DNA of 64,000 nt from Gymnopus androsaceus JB14 (Eukaryota; Basidiomycota; Agaricomycetes; Agaricales; Omphalotaceae), in the NCBI GenBank assembly GCA_009733575.1, contig ML769564.1, positions 1 to 64,000 of the forward strand. The letters run 5' to 3'. Position numbers and translations under genes: made by a program. The notes under the pieces are model-generated. The model saw only the letters and a list, made by a program, of their open reading frames with translations, did no database searches and was not told where the DNA came from. Positions 44,977 through 55,334 of the stretch are shown in pieces (position 1 is the first letter of the stretch; each line of letters begins with the position of its first letter).

Positions 44977-45481
44977 GTTTATTGAGTCTTGCTTCTTTGC
45001 TACCTGTTGTGGCTGCCAAGGGCAACAGGTAGGAATCCTTGTTTGCAGGTTGTGCTGTCTGGCTTCAAGTCAATGGGCTCTGGGGGATTTCATGACACTG
45101 TTGCTGAAAAGGACAGTTGTTATTCTTGGGAGGCACCTCTTTTCTTAGAGGGTAGTTACATATACTACATGCTGACCTTTATGCCAGACCCTAGGCAGTT
45201 AGGGGTTACTTGCTTTCATTGCTTTATGCAGTGTATAAACAAGTTCTGCCTGGTGCTCAGCCTTATGGTACTGACAGCACTCAGACTTGTGCAAGTATAG
45301 GATGTTGTGCAATACAACTTCCAAACCCATTTGCTACATGAAGGGAACATGTAGAGATCCCCTACCCATTGACGATGAAGACCATCAAGACACACAACAC
45401 AACTTGGAACCTTTTTTCCTTCTTGTACCTTGTCTGCTGAAATAGAGACACTGTACTTATGCCATTTGCTTAACAGTTATC

Positions 45482-46204
45482 ATGCCAAAAATACCACGAG
45501 GTGCTGTCCTTGCAATGGACAAATCAACCGGCCTTTATGAGGTCATAAAACCATCCAAGGCCAACAAAGCCAAGTTTTCCCATGTTGGAGCTCCTAGATA
45601 TCAAAAACATCCTGTTACCTTCGACCTCTCCTATATGCCACCCCTTACCTTGGAGCAGAGGCTAGAGCTTGCTTCCTATCACCAGGAGGAGAGGGAAACT
45701 CTGTCCCTCCTTTCCCATTTAACAATGGAAAAACGTAGCTTGGAAGATTGCCTCAGTGATCCACCAATCCCACTTATCGACAGAATCTCTGATCTACCAG
45801 CATCATCATCTCCTATCCAGATTCCTCCACCTATTCCCAAAACTCTCAAATTCCGTAAATCAAAGCTACTTCTTCGAATTGAAGAGCTTAAACCCAACCT
45901 TGTTGCTACCATCATCAGACTTCAGCCCATAGTTGCAAAGCTTAGTGCTGAAGCTGAGAAACAGAAGCTTGGGCTTCCCATCACTGTTTCCCCAGACATT
46001 GGAATCAAGCTGTGGGACTGTTTTCAGAGGTTGGAAGAGTTAGAAGAAAAGCTGGACACCATTGGGCACACTTTCACAAATGCTCAATGGAGAGGGCTGA
46101 GTGGAGCTTTGAAGAAGATTGGAAGAGTATCATTTGTAAACCTAGCAGATAGATTTCCAGAAGTCTGCAAGGAGCTGGATGATCTAGATATTACCTTACC
46201 ATAA
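45482..46204 (+). CDS. gypsy-4 accessory frame upstream of gag, unknown function
   Basis: This intact 240-codon frame has its own ATG (MPKIPRGAV), about 505 nt after the LTR and 91 nt before the gag ATG. The N-terminal third is basic and Pro-containing. The middle is Pro/Ile-rich (SSSPIQIPPPIPK), and the C-terminal half is predicted helical, with Leu/Glu-rich segments such as LEELEEKLDTIG. There is no zinc finger, signal peptide or membrane segment. It may be the N-terminal part of a split Gag or a separate product. I do not recognise the family. Confidence 0.6.
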   Translation: MPKIPRGAVLAMDKSTGLYEVIKPSKANKAKFSHVGAPRYQKHPVTFDLSYMPPLTLEQRLELASYHQEERETLSLLSHLTMEKRSLEDCLSDPPIPLIDRISDLPASSSPIQIPPPIPKTLKFRKSKLLLRIEELKPNLVATIIRLQPIVAKLSAEAEKQKLGLPITVSPDIGIKLWDCFQRLEELEEKLDTIGHTFTNAQWRGLSGALKKIGRVSFVNLADRFPEVCKELDDLDITLP

Positions 46205-46295
46205 AAACATTCTGGCATGTAACTGGCAATGCATTTTATTTTTATTCTACTTCTTTTATTCATCATAAACAATTGGCTAATTAAGGAGAGCAGAA

Positions 46296-47781
46296 ATGGC
46301 CTCCTACACACCATACCAACCCAACACTGCCATCATTGAAGATGTCAACAACTGGGCACGTCATGTCTCAGCTGGAGTAGACATGTCAATTATTGGCTTT
46401 GACTCTGTTGATAAGCAAAACCAAGTGGGGCAATTATTCCGTAATGCCCATGAGACCACAACTGCAACAGTCAAGAATTACATTGACCTAAACATCACTG
46501 GAATCACTGAGTTCATAAATGAGACATTTACCACAACCATTCATACTCAGGAGGCTCTAAAGGAGGAAGTCAAAAGCCTTCGCCAGATAGTAGAAACTCA
46601 AGCAGAGCTGCTCCGAGCTTATAAAGCTCAGCTGGACAGACTCCCTGCTGACTCTGGTGCTGGTCCCTTCAGAGGCCTTAAGGTTCCTGAACCACCAACC
46701 TTTTCTGGCAACAGACAATAAAATGTCTTTGGAAGATTGGTTGAATCAAGTAGCCTTGTACTGTTCCTCATCAGGCATTGTTACAGACCATCCAAAAAAT
46801 TGTAACTGCACTTACCCGCTTGCGTTCACCTGCTACAACTTACATGAGAAAATACTTTGATGACAATAGGCAGGGAAAAGACTTGGGTGCATGGAGCAAA
46901 TTTGTTGATGAGCTAAATGCCATCTATGGTCGCCGAGATGATAAAGAAGGAGCTAAAGATGAACTTACGGCACTATGGAATAACAAGGCTTTGGCTAATA
47001 AAGATTTCATCAAGTATGCAGAACAATATCGCACTCTTGCACGCATTGTTGAATATGAGGATAAAATCCACATTGACAAGCTGCTGCAGTGTCATTTCTT
47101 CCAGAGTTGCGAAATGCACTCATTATATTGGAGATTTCTGGAAAGACACCAGAAGTTTGGGAAGAATACTTGGAGCTTCTTCTCACTGCATACAAAGCCT
47201 TATACCCAGAGAAGACTAAGAGTTCAATCTTTGGCACTAGCAATAACACCAAAAGCAATGGCAATAATGATCCAAATGCAATGGAGATAGATATGGCAAA
47301 AAAGAGCAAGGGCAAAGCCCCTGAACAGGTCAATTCACAGGAGTCAAAAAAGAGACATTGCCAAATATGCGCTGGAAAAGGCTTTAAAACAAAGGCAAAA
47401 ACTCACAATACTCCTGATTGTTATGACAAGCCTGGTAATGAAGGCAAGCGACCTGTTTTCAAACCCTCTTCATCATCTCCATCAGCATACGGACAAGGAA
47501 ATAAAGGAGGACAACCTACACAAGGGGGCCCTGGACCAAGGACCCTCAAAACCCGTTTGTTGGAATTTCTCAATGAACTAGACTTAGAGAAGCCAGATAC
47601 CCCAGCTGGAACTCTCAATGTCAACACTGCGAGCATCCCCGAGATAGTTGAACCCAAGTCCGCCGCAAAGGGGACAACTGCACAAATCGATGAAGTGCAG
47701 GCGGGACCTTCAAGACTGACGAGTCGACCCAGATGGGCAAGAAGTCAACAATCCGAAGTGGATTTTCCAGATGCACTGTAG
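46296..47781 (+). pseudogene. gag: gypsy-4 Gag with three apparent 1-nt indels
   Basis: It starts MASYTPYQP, then a helical region up to FSGNRQ and TAA at 46719. The capsid homology continues in another frame (MSLEDWLNQVALYC), shifts again near 46790 in an A-run (CCAAAAAATTG), and once more near 47086 before SFLPELRNALI. The C-terminal part has a CX2C...H...C knuckle-like cluster (CQICAGKGFKTKAKTHNTPDC). The last frame ends at TAG 47779 and overlaps pol by 49 nt. Three indels contrast with the intact pol and may be decay or sequence errors. Confidence 0.75.
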
Positions 47782-50700
47782 AGGAGATTGTCTGTGATCT
47801 ACAGTGTGGAAGTAGTATACCTGTCAGCCCTGATAATAAATCAGATAAAGTAGTACTAGAATCTTGTGTAAATAATATTGCTCGCAACAAGAAAATGTCA
47901 TTTAAACTTCTAGTTACACTTTGGGTATATGGTATGAAAGTGCAGGCCGAGGCTCTGGTTGACTCTGGAGCAACAACAAATTTCATCGACAAATCATTTG
48001 TTGAAAGAAACCACCTGGTAACAAATAAGTTGGCAACACCGTATGTCGTAAAGAATGCGGATGGAACACTCAATGTTTCTGGAGATATTAAAGAGTATGT
48101 CCGTGCATACCTGCAAATTGGTACACATAAAACAGTACAGTATCTTTATGTCACCCAGTTAGGGGACAAGGATATGATGATTGGCTACTCTTATCTCCAT
48201 AAACATAATCCTGAAATTGACTGGCAATCAGGGGAATGGGCGTTCACCAGGTGTCCAGAGATCTGTGCCAACAGAACCCGTAAAATACAACTTGTTGAAG
48301 CAGGAGCTGATGAACTTCAACTTGAGCAGGATTTACCATGGGAATCTTCACTGGACATATTAGGAGAAGAGGACTGTGAAAATCCATATATAAATTGGAT
48401 TGATATTAATGATCCACATAGTAACACACAAGCTGCAGTTGTTGCCACCATGTTAGATGAAAATGACATGGATGAGGAAAATGATGAGGAAGATGAGGAC
48501 ACCATTAAATGGAAGCTCCATGTGCCACCATGGTTACATGATTATGGCACCATCTTTTCAAAGAAAAAATCAGAGCGAATGCCGGAACGTAAAGCATATG
48601 ACCACCCAATTAATTTTGTGGAAGGTGCAGTGCTTCCAAAACCAGCTAAGGTCTATCCATTGTCTCTAAAGGAAAGAAACTCATTGGATGAATGGATTGA
48701 TGAAGAACTCAGAAAAGGTTATATCCGACCTTCTCAAAGTCCTATTGCAGCACCTTTCTTCTTTGTAAAAAAGCATGATGGAGGTCTCCGTCCATGTATG
48801 GATTACCGTGCACTTAATGACATCACTGTAAAAAATCGCTACCCAATTCCTCGAATCTCAGATCTCATTGATGCATTAAGTCAAGCATCTATTTTCACCA
48901 AAATTGATCTACGGTGGGGATATAATAATGTTCGTATTAGAGAGGGTGATGAATGGAAAACAGCATTTACTACAAAAAGAGGTCTATTTGAGGCAACGGT
49001 GATGTACTTTGGATTCTCCAATGCACCTGCAACATTCCAAGCAATGATGAATGACATCTTGGGGGACTTGATTCGTAAAGGACAAGTCATGGTGTATCTG
49101 GATGACATCCTCATCTTTGGAAATGATAGAAAGGAACACAGAGAAATTGTCAAAGAAGTGCTGCAAAGACTTCGAGACAATGATCTTTATGCAAAGGCTG
49201 AAAAATGCTTTTTTGAAAAAGATAGCATTGAGTACCTCGGAATGATTATTTCTAAGGGTCATGTTTCAATGGACCCAAAGAAACTTGCTGGAGTTCTAGA
49301 GTGGCCTGAACCACTGAAAGTTAAACATGTACAAGCTTTCTTAGGCTTTGCAAATTTCTATAGAAGGTTCATTAAAGACTTTGCCAAGATTGCAAGGCCA
49401 CTCACAGATCTAACCAAGAAGGACCAACCTTGGGCTTGGGGTGAGGAACAGCAACAGGCTTTTGAAGCACTGAAACAGGCTTTTACCTCAGCCCCAATTC
49501 TACGAATTCCTGATGACTTTAATCCTTTCAGACTAGCTACTGATGCAAGTGACTTTGCTGTTGGAGCAGTCTTGTACCAACTGGACCCAGATGATAATCT
49601 GTGGCATCCAGTAGCCTTCTATTCCAAGTCACTCAGTGTGCATGAGCGCAACTATGAGATATATGACAAGGAACTGCTTGCAATTATTCGAGCATTAGAA
49701 GAGTATAGGCACTACTTGGAAGGTCATCCGGAAAAATTTGAGATTTGGTCAGATCATCAGAATTTGACTTATTTCAAAACAGCCCAAAAGTTAACAAGGA
49801 GACAAGCACGATGGTCTTTATACCTCACACGATTTAACTTTGCTCTCAAACATAAACCTGGAAAAACAATGCAAGCTGAAGACCCTCTGTCCAGGAGGCC
49901 AGATCATGAGGAGGGGGTAAACCTTGATAATAGTGATCAAACACTGCTCAAGCCTGAATTTTTTGCCATTCAAGCAATCGAGGCTACTCATGAATCGCCT
50001 GTCAATGATGAACAGATCCTAAGAGAGGTCAAAGAAGCTTTATTATCAGATGAAGTAACGAAGGATTACAAATCACTTCTCACATCTGGACCACGAGAGT
50101 TTAAAAAATCTCTCGAAGAGTGGAATTATGAAAATGGACTGCTACTCTATAGAGGGAAAGTCTATATCCCAAAAAGTAAAGATGATCATCTTCGAAGAAG
50201 AATTGTCCAAATCCATCATGATTTACCATCAGCTGGACACCCAGGCAGGTGGAAAACATATGAACTTGTCTCTAGAAATTATTGGTGGCCAGGGATGTCA
50301 ATCTTTGTGAAACATTATGTTACAGGCTGTGATATGTGCCAGCGGATGAAAAATCGCCCACAACGGCCTTTTGGGACTTTACAACCAAACAAGGTGCCTA
50401 ATGGACCTTGGGAAATAATTTCCATTGATCTCATTACTCAATTACCCAAATCTGGAGAGTATGATGCAATCTGTGTAGTAGTAGACCGCTTAACCAAGAG
50501 AGCACACTTCTTCCCAATCACAAACAAGTTCTCTGCAAAAGATCTGGCAAGATTACTCTATGACAGGATTTATCCCCTGCATGGACTTCCACTACAGATC
50601 ATTTCAGATAGAGGAACTCAGTTTGCTGCTGAGGTCTTCCAGGAATGGTGCAAGCTACTTGGAATTGAATCAACTATGTCTACTGCATATCATCCTCAAA

Positions 50701-51497
50701 CAGATGGTCAAACAGAGCGTGTTAACCAGATTTTGGAACAGTATCTTAGGTGCTATGTTGACTACAATCTTAATGATTGGGCTACACTGCTAAGTACAGC
50801 AGAATTTGCTTATAGCAATCAAGCACATGAAGGTACCAAGGAGAGTCCATTCTTCTTGGAGTATGGTCGACACCCACGTGCAGGTCCCACACTGCTAAAA
50901 GAAGGTCTAAAATTTGACCTCAGTGACATGATGCAAAAAAGATTTGATGCTCAAGAGCAGGCAAAAGCTGCTCTAAAATTGGCTGCTGAAAGAATGAAGT
51001 GGTACTATGACCAAGGAGTACAAAGTATTCCATTTAAAGCTGGAGACAAAGTGCTGCTAAATCTTAAAGATTATCAAACCATAGAACGGTCACTCCAACC
51101 TAGATATGAAGGACCATTCAAGATACTTGAAAAGTTGTCTGAAGTTACATTCAGGTTGGAGTTACCAGACAAGTACCGCGCAATACATCCTGTCTTCCAT
51201 GCCAGCAAGCTAGCCACCTATAATGAGCCAACTATTGTTGGACAAAAGAGACCCACACCTCAACCAGTTAATATAAGTGGAAATGAGGAGTGGGAAGTTG
51301 AGAAAATTCTACAACACAGAGTTCGTGGTAAAACCACACAATATCTGGTCAGATGGAAAGGCTTCACTCGAGATCAGGATACTTGGGAACCTAAAGGGAA
51401 TCTGAAGAATGCACAAAGCAAAATCAAAGAGTATGAAAAACAGAATTTGGAAACACATACCATGGAATTAGGCCTTCTCAACGGAGCTCGATCCTGA
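47733..51497 (+). CDS. pol: gypsy-4 Pol polyprotein with chromodomain, intact
   Basis: This is a 1254-codon uninterrupted frame. Protease ALVDSGATTNF is near residue 73. The RT spans about 290-480 with YLDDILIF near 454. RNase H starts near 599 (ATDASDFAVGAVLYQ). The integrase HHCC zinc region runs from about 827 (HHDLPSAGHPG to CDMCQR), and the core is about 897-995 with IDLITQ, SDRGTQF and DGQTERVNQ, so all catalytic acids are present. A C-terminal chromodomain is at about 1186-1240 (YLVRWKGFTRDQDTWEP), which places it among the chromoviruses. It overlaps the gag frame by 49 nt in the -1 frame, so it probably needs frameshifting or a spliced or internal start; no canonical slippery heptamer was seen. 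Confidence 0.93.
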   Translation: MGKKSTIRSGFSRCTVEEIVCDLQCGSSIPVSPDNKSDKVVLESCVNNIARNKKMSFKLLVTLWVYGMKVQAEALVDSGATTNFIDKSFVERNHLVTNKLATPYVVKNADGTLNVSGDIKEYVRAYLQIGTHKTVQYLYVTQLGDKDMMIGYSYLHKHNPEIDWQSGEWAFTRCPEICANRTRKIQLVEAGADELQLEQDLPWESSLDILGEEDCENPYINWIDINDPHSNTQAAVVATMLDENDMDEENDEEDEDTIKWKLHVPPWLHDYGTIFSKKKSERMPERKAYDHPINFVEGAVLPKPAKVYPLSLKERNSLDEWIDEELRKGYIRPSQSPIAAPFFFVKKHDGGLRPCMDYRALNDITVKNRYPIPRISDLIDALSQASIFTKIDLRWGYNNVRIREGDEWKTAFTTKRGLFEATVMYFGFSNAPATFQAMMNDILGDLIRKGQVMVYLDDILIFGNDRKEHREIVKEVLQRLRDNDLYAKAEKCFFEKDSIEYLGMIISKGHVSMDPKKLAGVLEWPEPLKVKHVQAFLGFANFYRRFIKDFAKIARPLTDLTKKDQPWAWGEEQQQAFEALKQAFTSAPILRIPDDFNPFRLATDASDFAVGAVLYQLDPDDNLWHPVAFYSKSLSVHERNYEIYDKELLAIIRALEEYRHYLEGHPEKFEIWSDHQNLTYFKTAQKLTRRQARWSLYLTRFNFALKHKPGKTMQAEDPLSRRPDHEEGVNLDNSDQTLLKPEFFAIQAIEATHESPVNDEQILREVKEALLSDEVTKDYKSLLTSGPREFKKSLEEWNYENGLLLYRGKVYIPKSKDDHLRRRIVQIHHDLPSAGHPGRWKTYELVSRNYWWPGMSIFVKHYVTGCDMCQRMKNRPQRPFGTLQPNKVPNGPWEIISIDLITQLPKSGEYDAICVVVDRLTKRAHFFPITNKFSAKDLARLLYDRIYPLHGLPLQIISDRGTQFAAEVFQEWCKLLGIESTMSTAYHPQTDGQTERVNQILEQYLRCYVDYNLNDWATLLSTAEFAYSNQAHEGTKESPFFLEYGRHPRAGPTLLKEGLKFDLSDMMQKRFDAQEQAKAALKLAAERMKWYYDQGVQSIPFKAGDKVLLNLKDYQTIERSLQPRYEGPFKILEKLSEVTFRLELPDKYRAIHPVFHASKLATYNEPTIVGQKRPTPQPVNISGNEEWEVEKILQHRVRGKTTQYLVRWKGFTRDQDTWEPKGNLKNAQSKIKEYEKQNLETHTMELGLLNGARS

Positions 51498-51508
51498 AGA
51501 GGGGGTAA

Positions 51509-52023
51509 TGTCACAGATTTCCCTATTTCATTATATCTTATCTATGACATATTTTATTATCTTATCTTAGTGCATTATCTTGACACTTTTATTATCTAGT
51601 ATAGATGTACATATGCTTCTTAGCTACTCCATCAAACCCTTGCAGGGATGTTATCTCCACCTTGCAGGGCTACTCAACCCTTGCAGGGATGTTATCTCCA
51701 CCTTGCAGGGTTACCCAACCCTTGTAGAGATGTTATCTCCATCTTAACAGGGTTGCTCCACCCTTGTAGAGATGTTATCTCCATCCCAACAGGGTTGATC
51801 TACCCCTTGTTTCAGACCCACATGGATAGGTATCATGGGTCTTATGTAGTAGTGACTGGGGTCCCAGTCCCTTTGTATATAAGTAGACTGGTCTGAGCTC
51901 AGAGACCTCAGACTCAATAACATCTTCATTGTCTTCACACAAGCACTTCTCTTTCTACACACTCAGCTTAACCTTTGCTGCCAACCTCCAAATCCATAGC
52001 AGGTGAGTAAGGGATTTGTGATA
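51509..52023 (+). repeat. gypsy-4 3' LTR
   Basis: It is 515 bp and identical in outline to 44514-44976, with one extra repeat unit near 51740-51795. It ends TGTGATA before GTGGT. Confidence 0.93.
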
Positions 52024-52049
52024 GTGGTATTGTGGTCCGACGACCAGAA

Positions 52050-52275
52050 ATGAGTGGGAGCGGATGGACTATGGGTGAAGGGGTGGTCCAAAAAGGTGTA
52101 ATAAGTCCAAATATGAATAATGCGGATGGAATACAGCAAATGCGGACGGAAATAGCGTGAGAGTGGATGGAATAGGGTGAAAGTGGATGGGAATAGTGTG
52201 AGAGCGGACGGTATAGCGTGAGAGCGGATGGAAATAGCGTGGGAGCGGACGGAATTGAGCAAAAGCGGATGGTTC
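52050..52275 (+). repeat. Degenerate minisatellite (~20 bp unit)
   Basis: Repeats of GAGCGGATGGAATAGCGTGA with variation in length and base. The next 500 bp (to 52800) hold looser GGAGGCAGGATAAGTGG and GGAAAGCGCCCG motifs. No gene was seen. Confidence 0.75.
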
Positions 52276-52899
52276 CAGAGCTAGAGGTAGCAAAACCCAA
52301 ATAGGAAGCTCCCGAGGAGCTTTGGTTGTAAAGTTGTAAACAGAGATAGAAGACAGTGAGCTCTGGATGTAGATTTGGTATCTATGGACAGAGCGTGGCA
52401 GTTGATGCAGATGACAGTGAGCCTTCGAATGGGGCTCGGAAGGCACAACTGGTTAGAACAGATAGAAATAGAGAGATAGAGACAGAGACAGAAGCAAAAA
52501 GGGATCGATTTGGTAACAATGGTAATAACAGACTAGGGTGCATGGACTCGGGGTGTCTACTTATATACGGTAGGATGGCTGTGTAAGTTGTCGGGAGGGC
52601 CTGATGGATGGTTATCAAGTGCGGGAGGCACCCGGGAGGCAGGATAAGTGGTAATCACATGTAGAAAGTGCCCGGCAGGCAGGATAAATGGTGAATAAGC
52701 ATGGAAAGCGCCCGCAATGTAGGTAATGAGTGCGGGAAGTATCCGCGGATGGTCAGGAAGCATGGGAAACATCAGCGGGTGGAAAGCGGATGAGAAATGA
52801 GCCAAGGCCTGACAGTTCAATTCGAATTCAACTTTAACTATATTGAAGAAGCTGTGGAATAGAAAGGGTAAAATTGTCATTAAATTGATATGTTTAGCA

Positions 52900-53020
52900 G
52901 TACATCATAATGACCACTGACTAGCAGGTTCAAAGTGCGGGTCTCTGCTAGTTTGATTGTCCAGGGCCAAGTTCATCAAAGTGCAGATTGATAGACACAG
53001 ACCTGATTCTACTTACAATT
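52900..53020 (+). repeat. Dispersed repeat, copy 2
   Basis: Similar to 2385-2497, sharing GGTTCAAAGTGC, AAGTTCAT and TTCTACTTACAAT. It lies just upstream of the copia LTR at 53264. Confidence 0.6.
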
Positions 53021-53263
53021 ATTAGGAAATATCATGCTTTCTAGCACCCTAATCATGCTCAATGATGCATATGTCCTTCCACAGCTCCAGGTCCCTTGAA
53101 TCCGATGACTCTGCAAACTGGCAAATATGTATCTCATTTACTTCTTACACTTAACCATCCATTCTTCCCATCATGTCAACAAAACCTGAGTGATGGTCAT
53201 TGGTCATAGAAGCTGCTGTTGCATTACATTCAATTCAACATGCCTTGTGACCTGTGACCACTA

Positions 53264-53634
53264 TGTTGACAGTTGAAATTATAACTTTGACAAATTTTCT
53301 TAAAAGGCAATATTTGTAAGCTTTATTGGAATATTCAAAGATATTTTTGTCTATCTATTCATGGAACACTTTCTTGTAGTATCCACTCTGTTTGTATAAC
53401 CATCCCATGCACTCCACATCTATCATCTCACAGTACCCACTTTACCACATGCACATTAGCCACCCATTATATTGTTTGTACATAGGGCGGTATATAAGCC
53501 TAGGTACCATACCCTGTATTACCACCATTGTCCCCCATTGATCTGTGTCATCATACTAATATGTCCTATGTGGACTTACTGATGCTACTTCCTATTTAGG
53601 CAAATATCTTTAATAGGTTATGGGCCCTGGCCTT
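53264..53634 (+). repeat. Copia-type LTR with primer site
   Basis: The LTR body is 53264-53616, from TGTTGACAG to TTTAATA, with TATATAAGCCTAGGTACC near 53491. GGTTATGGGCCCTGGCC follows at 53617, the same half-tRNA-Met primer site as copia-1. About 150 bp of internal sequence remains before the KDZ element. It is a different copia family from copia-1 but the same as 36791-37163. Confidence 0.75.
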
Positions 53635-54147
53635 AACCATTAATGCATCTATTTGTGGACATAACTCTTGTTGATGTCACAGCCCAGGCCTACTGCACCA
53701 GCCACTTGCAGAACAGCATCAGGCCAAGCCACTGCTGCAGCATCCAGCAGCAAACTTGTGCCTCTACCATTACCACTACATCAGCAAAACCTGTATTTTG
53801 CATTTTGATTCCCACAGGATTACTTAAAATTCCCAGCGCTCCCAGAGCTCCCAGCAGTGGCCAGTGCTTGCCAGTGCTGTCAAAAATATAAAATCATATG
53901 TTATTTCCAAATAAGGTAATTTTGCGGCCTCTGGGAGCTTCTGGGAGCTCCCTCCTGCATTGGCTGGACCATCTGAGTGCTGGGACGCTGGAGCACTGGG
54001 GTCTCTGGACAGTTCGCTCAAGCACTGCCCATGTCATACTATGACGTGGGCAGCAAGAGAGAGACCAGATACTTGTGAATAGTCGTGGTCCATCTGACCA
54101 GAATCAGAAGGAGCATAAGCACCGCGGAATTTTGTTCAGCTCTTGCA

Positions 54148-54393
54148 CTATTGAGTTTGATTTCCTTTGGAGCTAGGTGGAGATGTAAATCGCTCATTGG
54201 GGAGGTAATAATGTAGTCGGACGTACTCTGTAACACCTAAAGGTTCCCCGAGAGGTTCAATATTGTTCGGAAGTTGGAATTCAAGGGAATTTGGGCTAGT
54301 AAGGGTAACACTTACGGTGCCAGTATTGTATATATGTTGATTGTGAAATAAGGTGACTGGTCTACCAGTAATAAAGGGCGTGGAAGAAGCCAA
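54148..54393 (-). other. Unassigned minus-strand frame in the KDZ element
   Basis: An 81-codon open stretch without an ATG (STPFITGRPVTLFHNQHIYNTG and on). It could be an internal exon of a cargo gene. No family recognised. Confidence 0.25.
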
Positions 54394-54479
54394 GAGCCCG
54401 AGCTATGCAACTAAATTTCAGGAAAAAAATATTTCCACAAGTTGTACAAAAGACTTACTGACTTGATTCGCTTTCGGAA

Positions 54480-54720
54480 AAGTTTCAGGCTCAGAAGAAT
54501 AGAGATGATGCTGCCCGTGCTTCCAAGAAGGCTAGAAAAATGATGGAAGAAGCAGAGGATCGAGCCCAGAGTGAGTGCCAGGTGAGGGACAAGGTGGAGG
54601 TGGAGAGGAGGAATGCCATTCTATCTGCCGAGGACTTCTGGGAGCGGGAATGATCTGCGAGGGAGGCAGCTCTAAACGCAGAAGCTGCCAGGGAGAAGTT
54701 TGAGAGGATCAAGTTGTGAC
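54480..54720 (+). pseudogene. Coiled-coil remnant in the KDZ element
   Basis: A charged helical frame (AQKNRDDAARASKKARKMMEEAED, then VEVERRNAILSAEDFWERE) is interrupted by TGA where SARE follows, again consistent with CGA to TGA. It looks like an exon of a larger coiled-coil protein. No partner exons were identified with confidence. Confidence 0.45.
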
Positions 54721-55334
54721 GCCATAAGATCAAACTGCAACTTCTTCTTGCTTTTATCATCTACACCCAATCCCCCAAAACCTGCATTCTCAAAGCTATC
54801 CCATCTCTGGTTGCTGACATCGGCCATGGTGGTGGTAGCGGAAATGGTTCGTGATGCTATGTGGCAGAAGGCAGAAGAGAATTGAACAGGCGCTTACGCT
54901 CATGTGATTTGTGTGGTGCAGTCTATAAATTCGAACGCGCTTTGTTTACAACTTACTTCTGCATTCTTCTCATCCATGAGTGGCTCCAAGCTGCTCCTTT
55001 CTTATTTATTTATTGCTCTAGTCTCACTTTCAAGCTCATCAATGCCAGGTATGCTTACTTTTTCTTAATTTTGCCATCTTTTATTATTAGCTGCATTGCA
55101 GCAGTTGCGCCAGTCATGCCAGTTGGCCACACGCAGAGGGCATGCTGCTAGAGATGCCAAATCCCTCGAGGGGCTGACCTTGGTTCTGGTAGGAAGGAGG
55201 TATCTTGAATAGCTGCTCACTGTGTGGTGCTTTCTCTGTAGCCTATTTCCCAATAGGGTTAAACTTTTGACATCTTTTCTAACTGGTTTGTTTCTGCAGG
55301 TCTTAGAAACAATAAGGAGTTTAGAGCATACACT

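Larger units (their letters stand above)
44514..52023 (+). mobile_element. gypsy-4: young, nearly intact Ty3/gypsy chromovirus
   Basis: The perfect 5 bp duplication GTGGT occurs at 44509-44513 and 52024-52028. LTRs are 44514-44976 (463 bp) and 51509-52023 (515 bp), with ends TGTCACA and TGTGATA. They are almost identical; the main difference is one more copy of a ~52 bp internal repeat in the 3' LTR. A purine tract AAGAGGGGGTAA precedes the 3' LTR. It encodes an extra 5' frame, gag and an intact pol with a chromodomain. Confidence 0.95.

Noticed and set aside
45482..46204. Envelope-like gene in gypsy-4
   Set aside because: No signal peptide, membrane segment or cleavage site, and it lies before gag rather than after pol.
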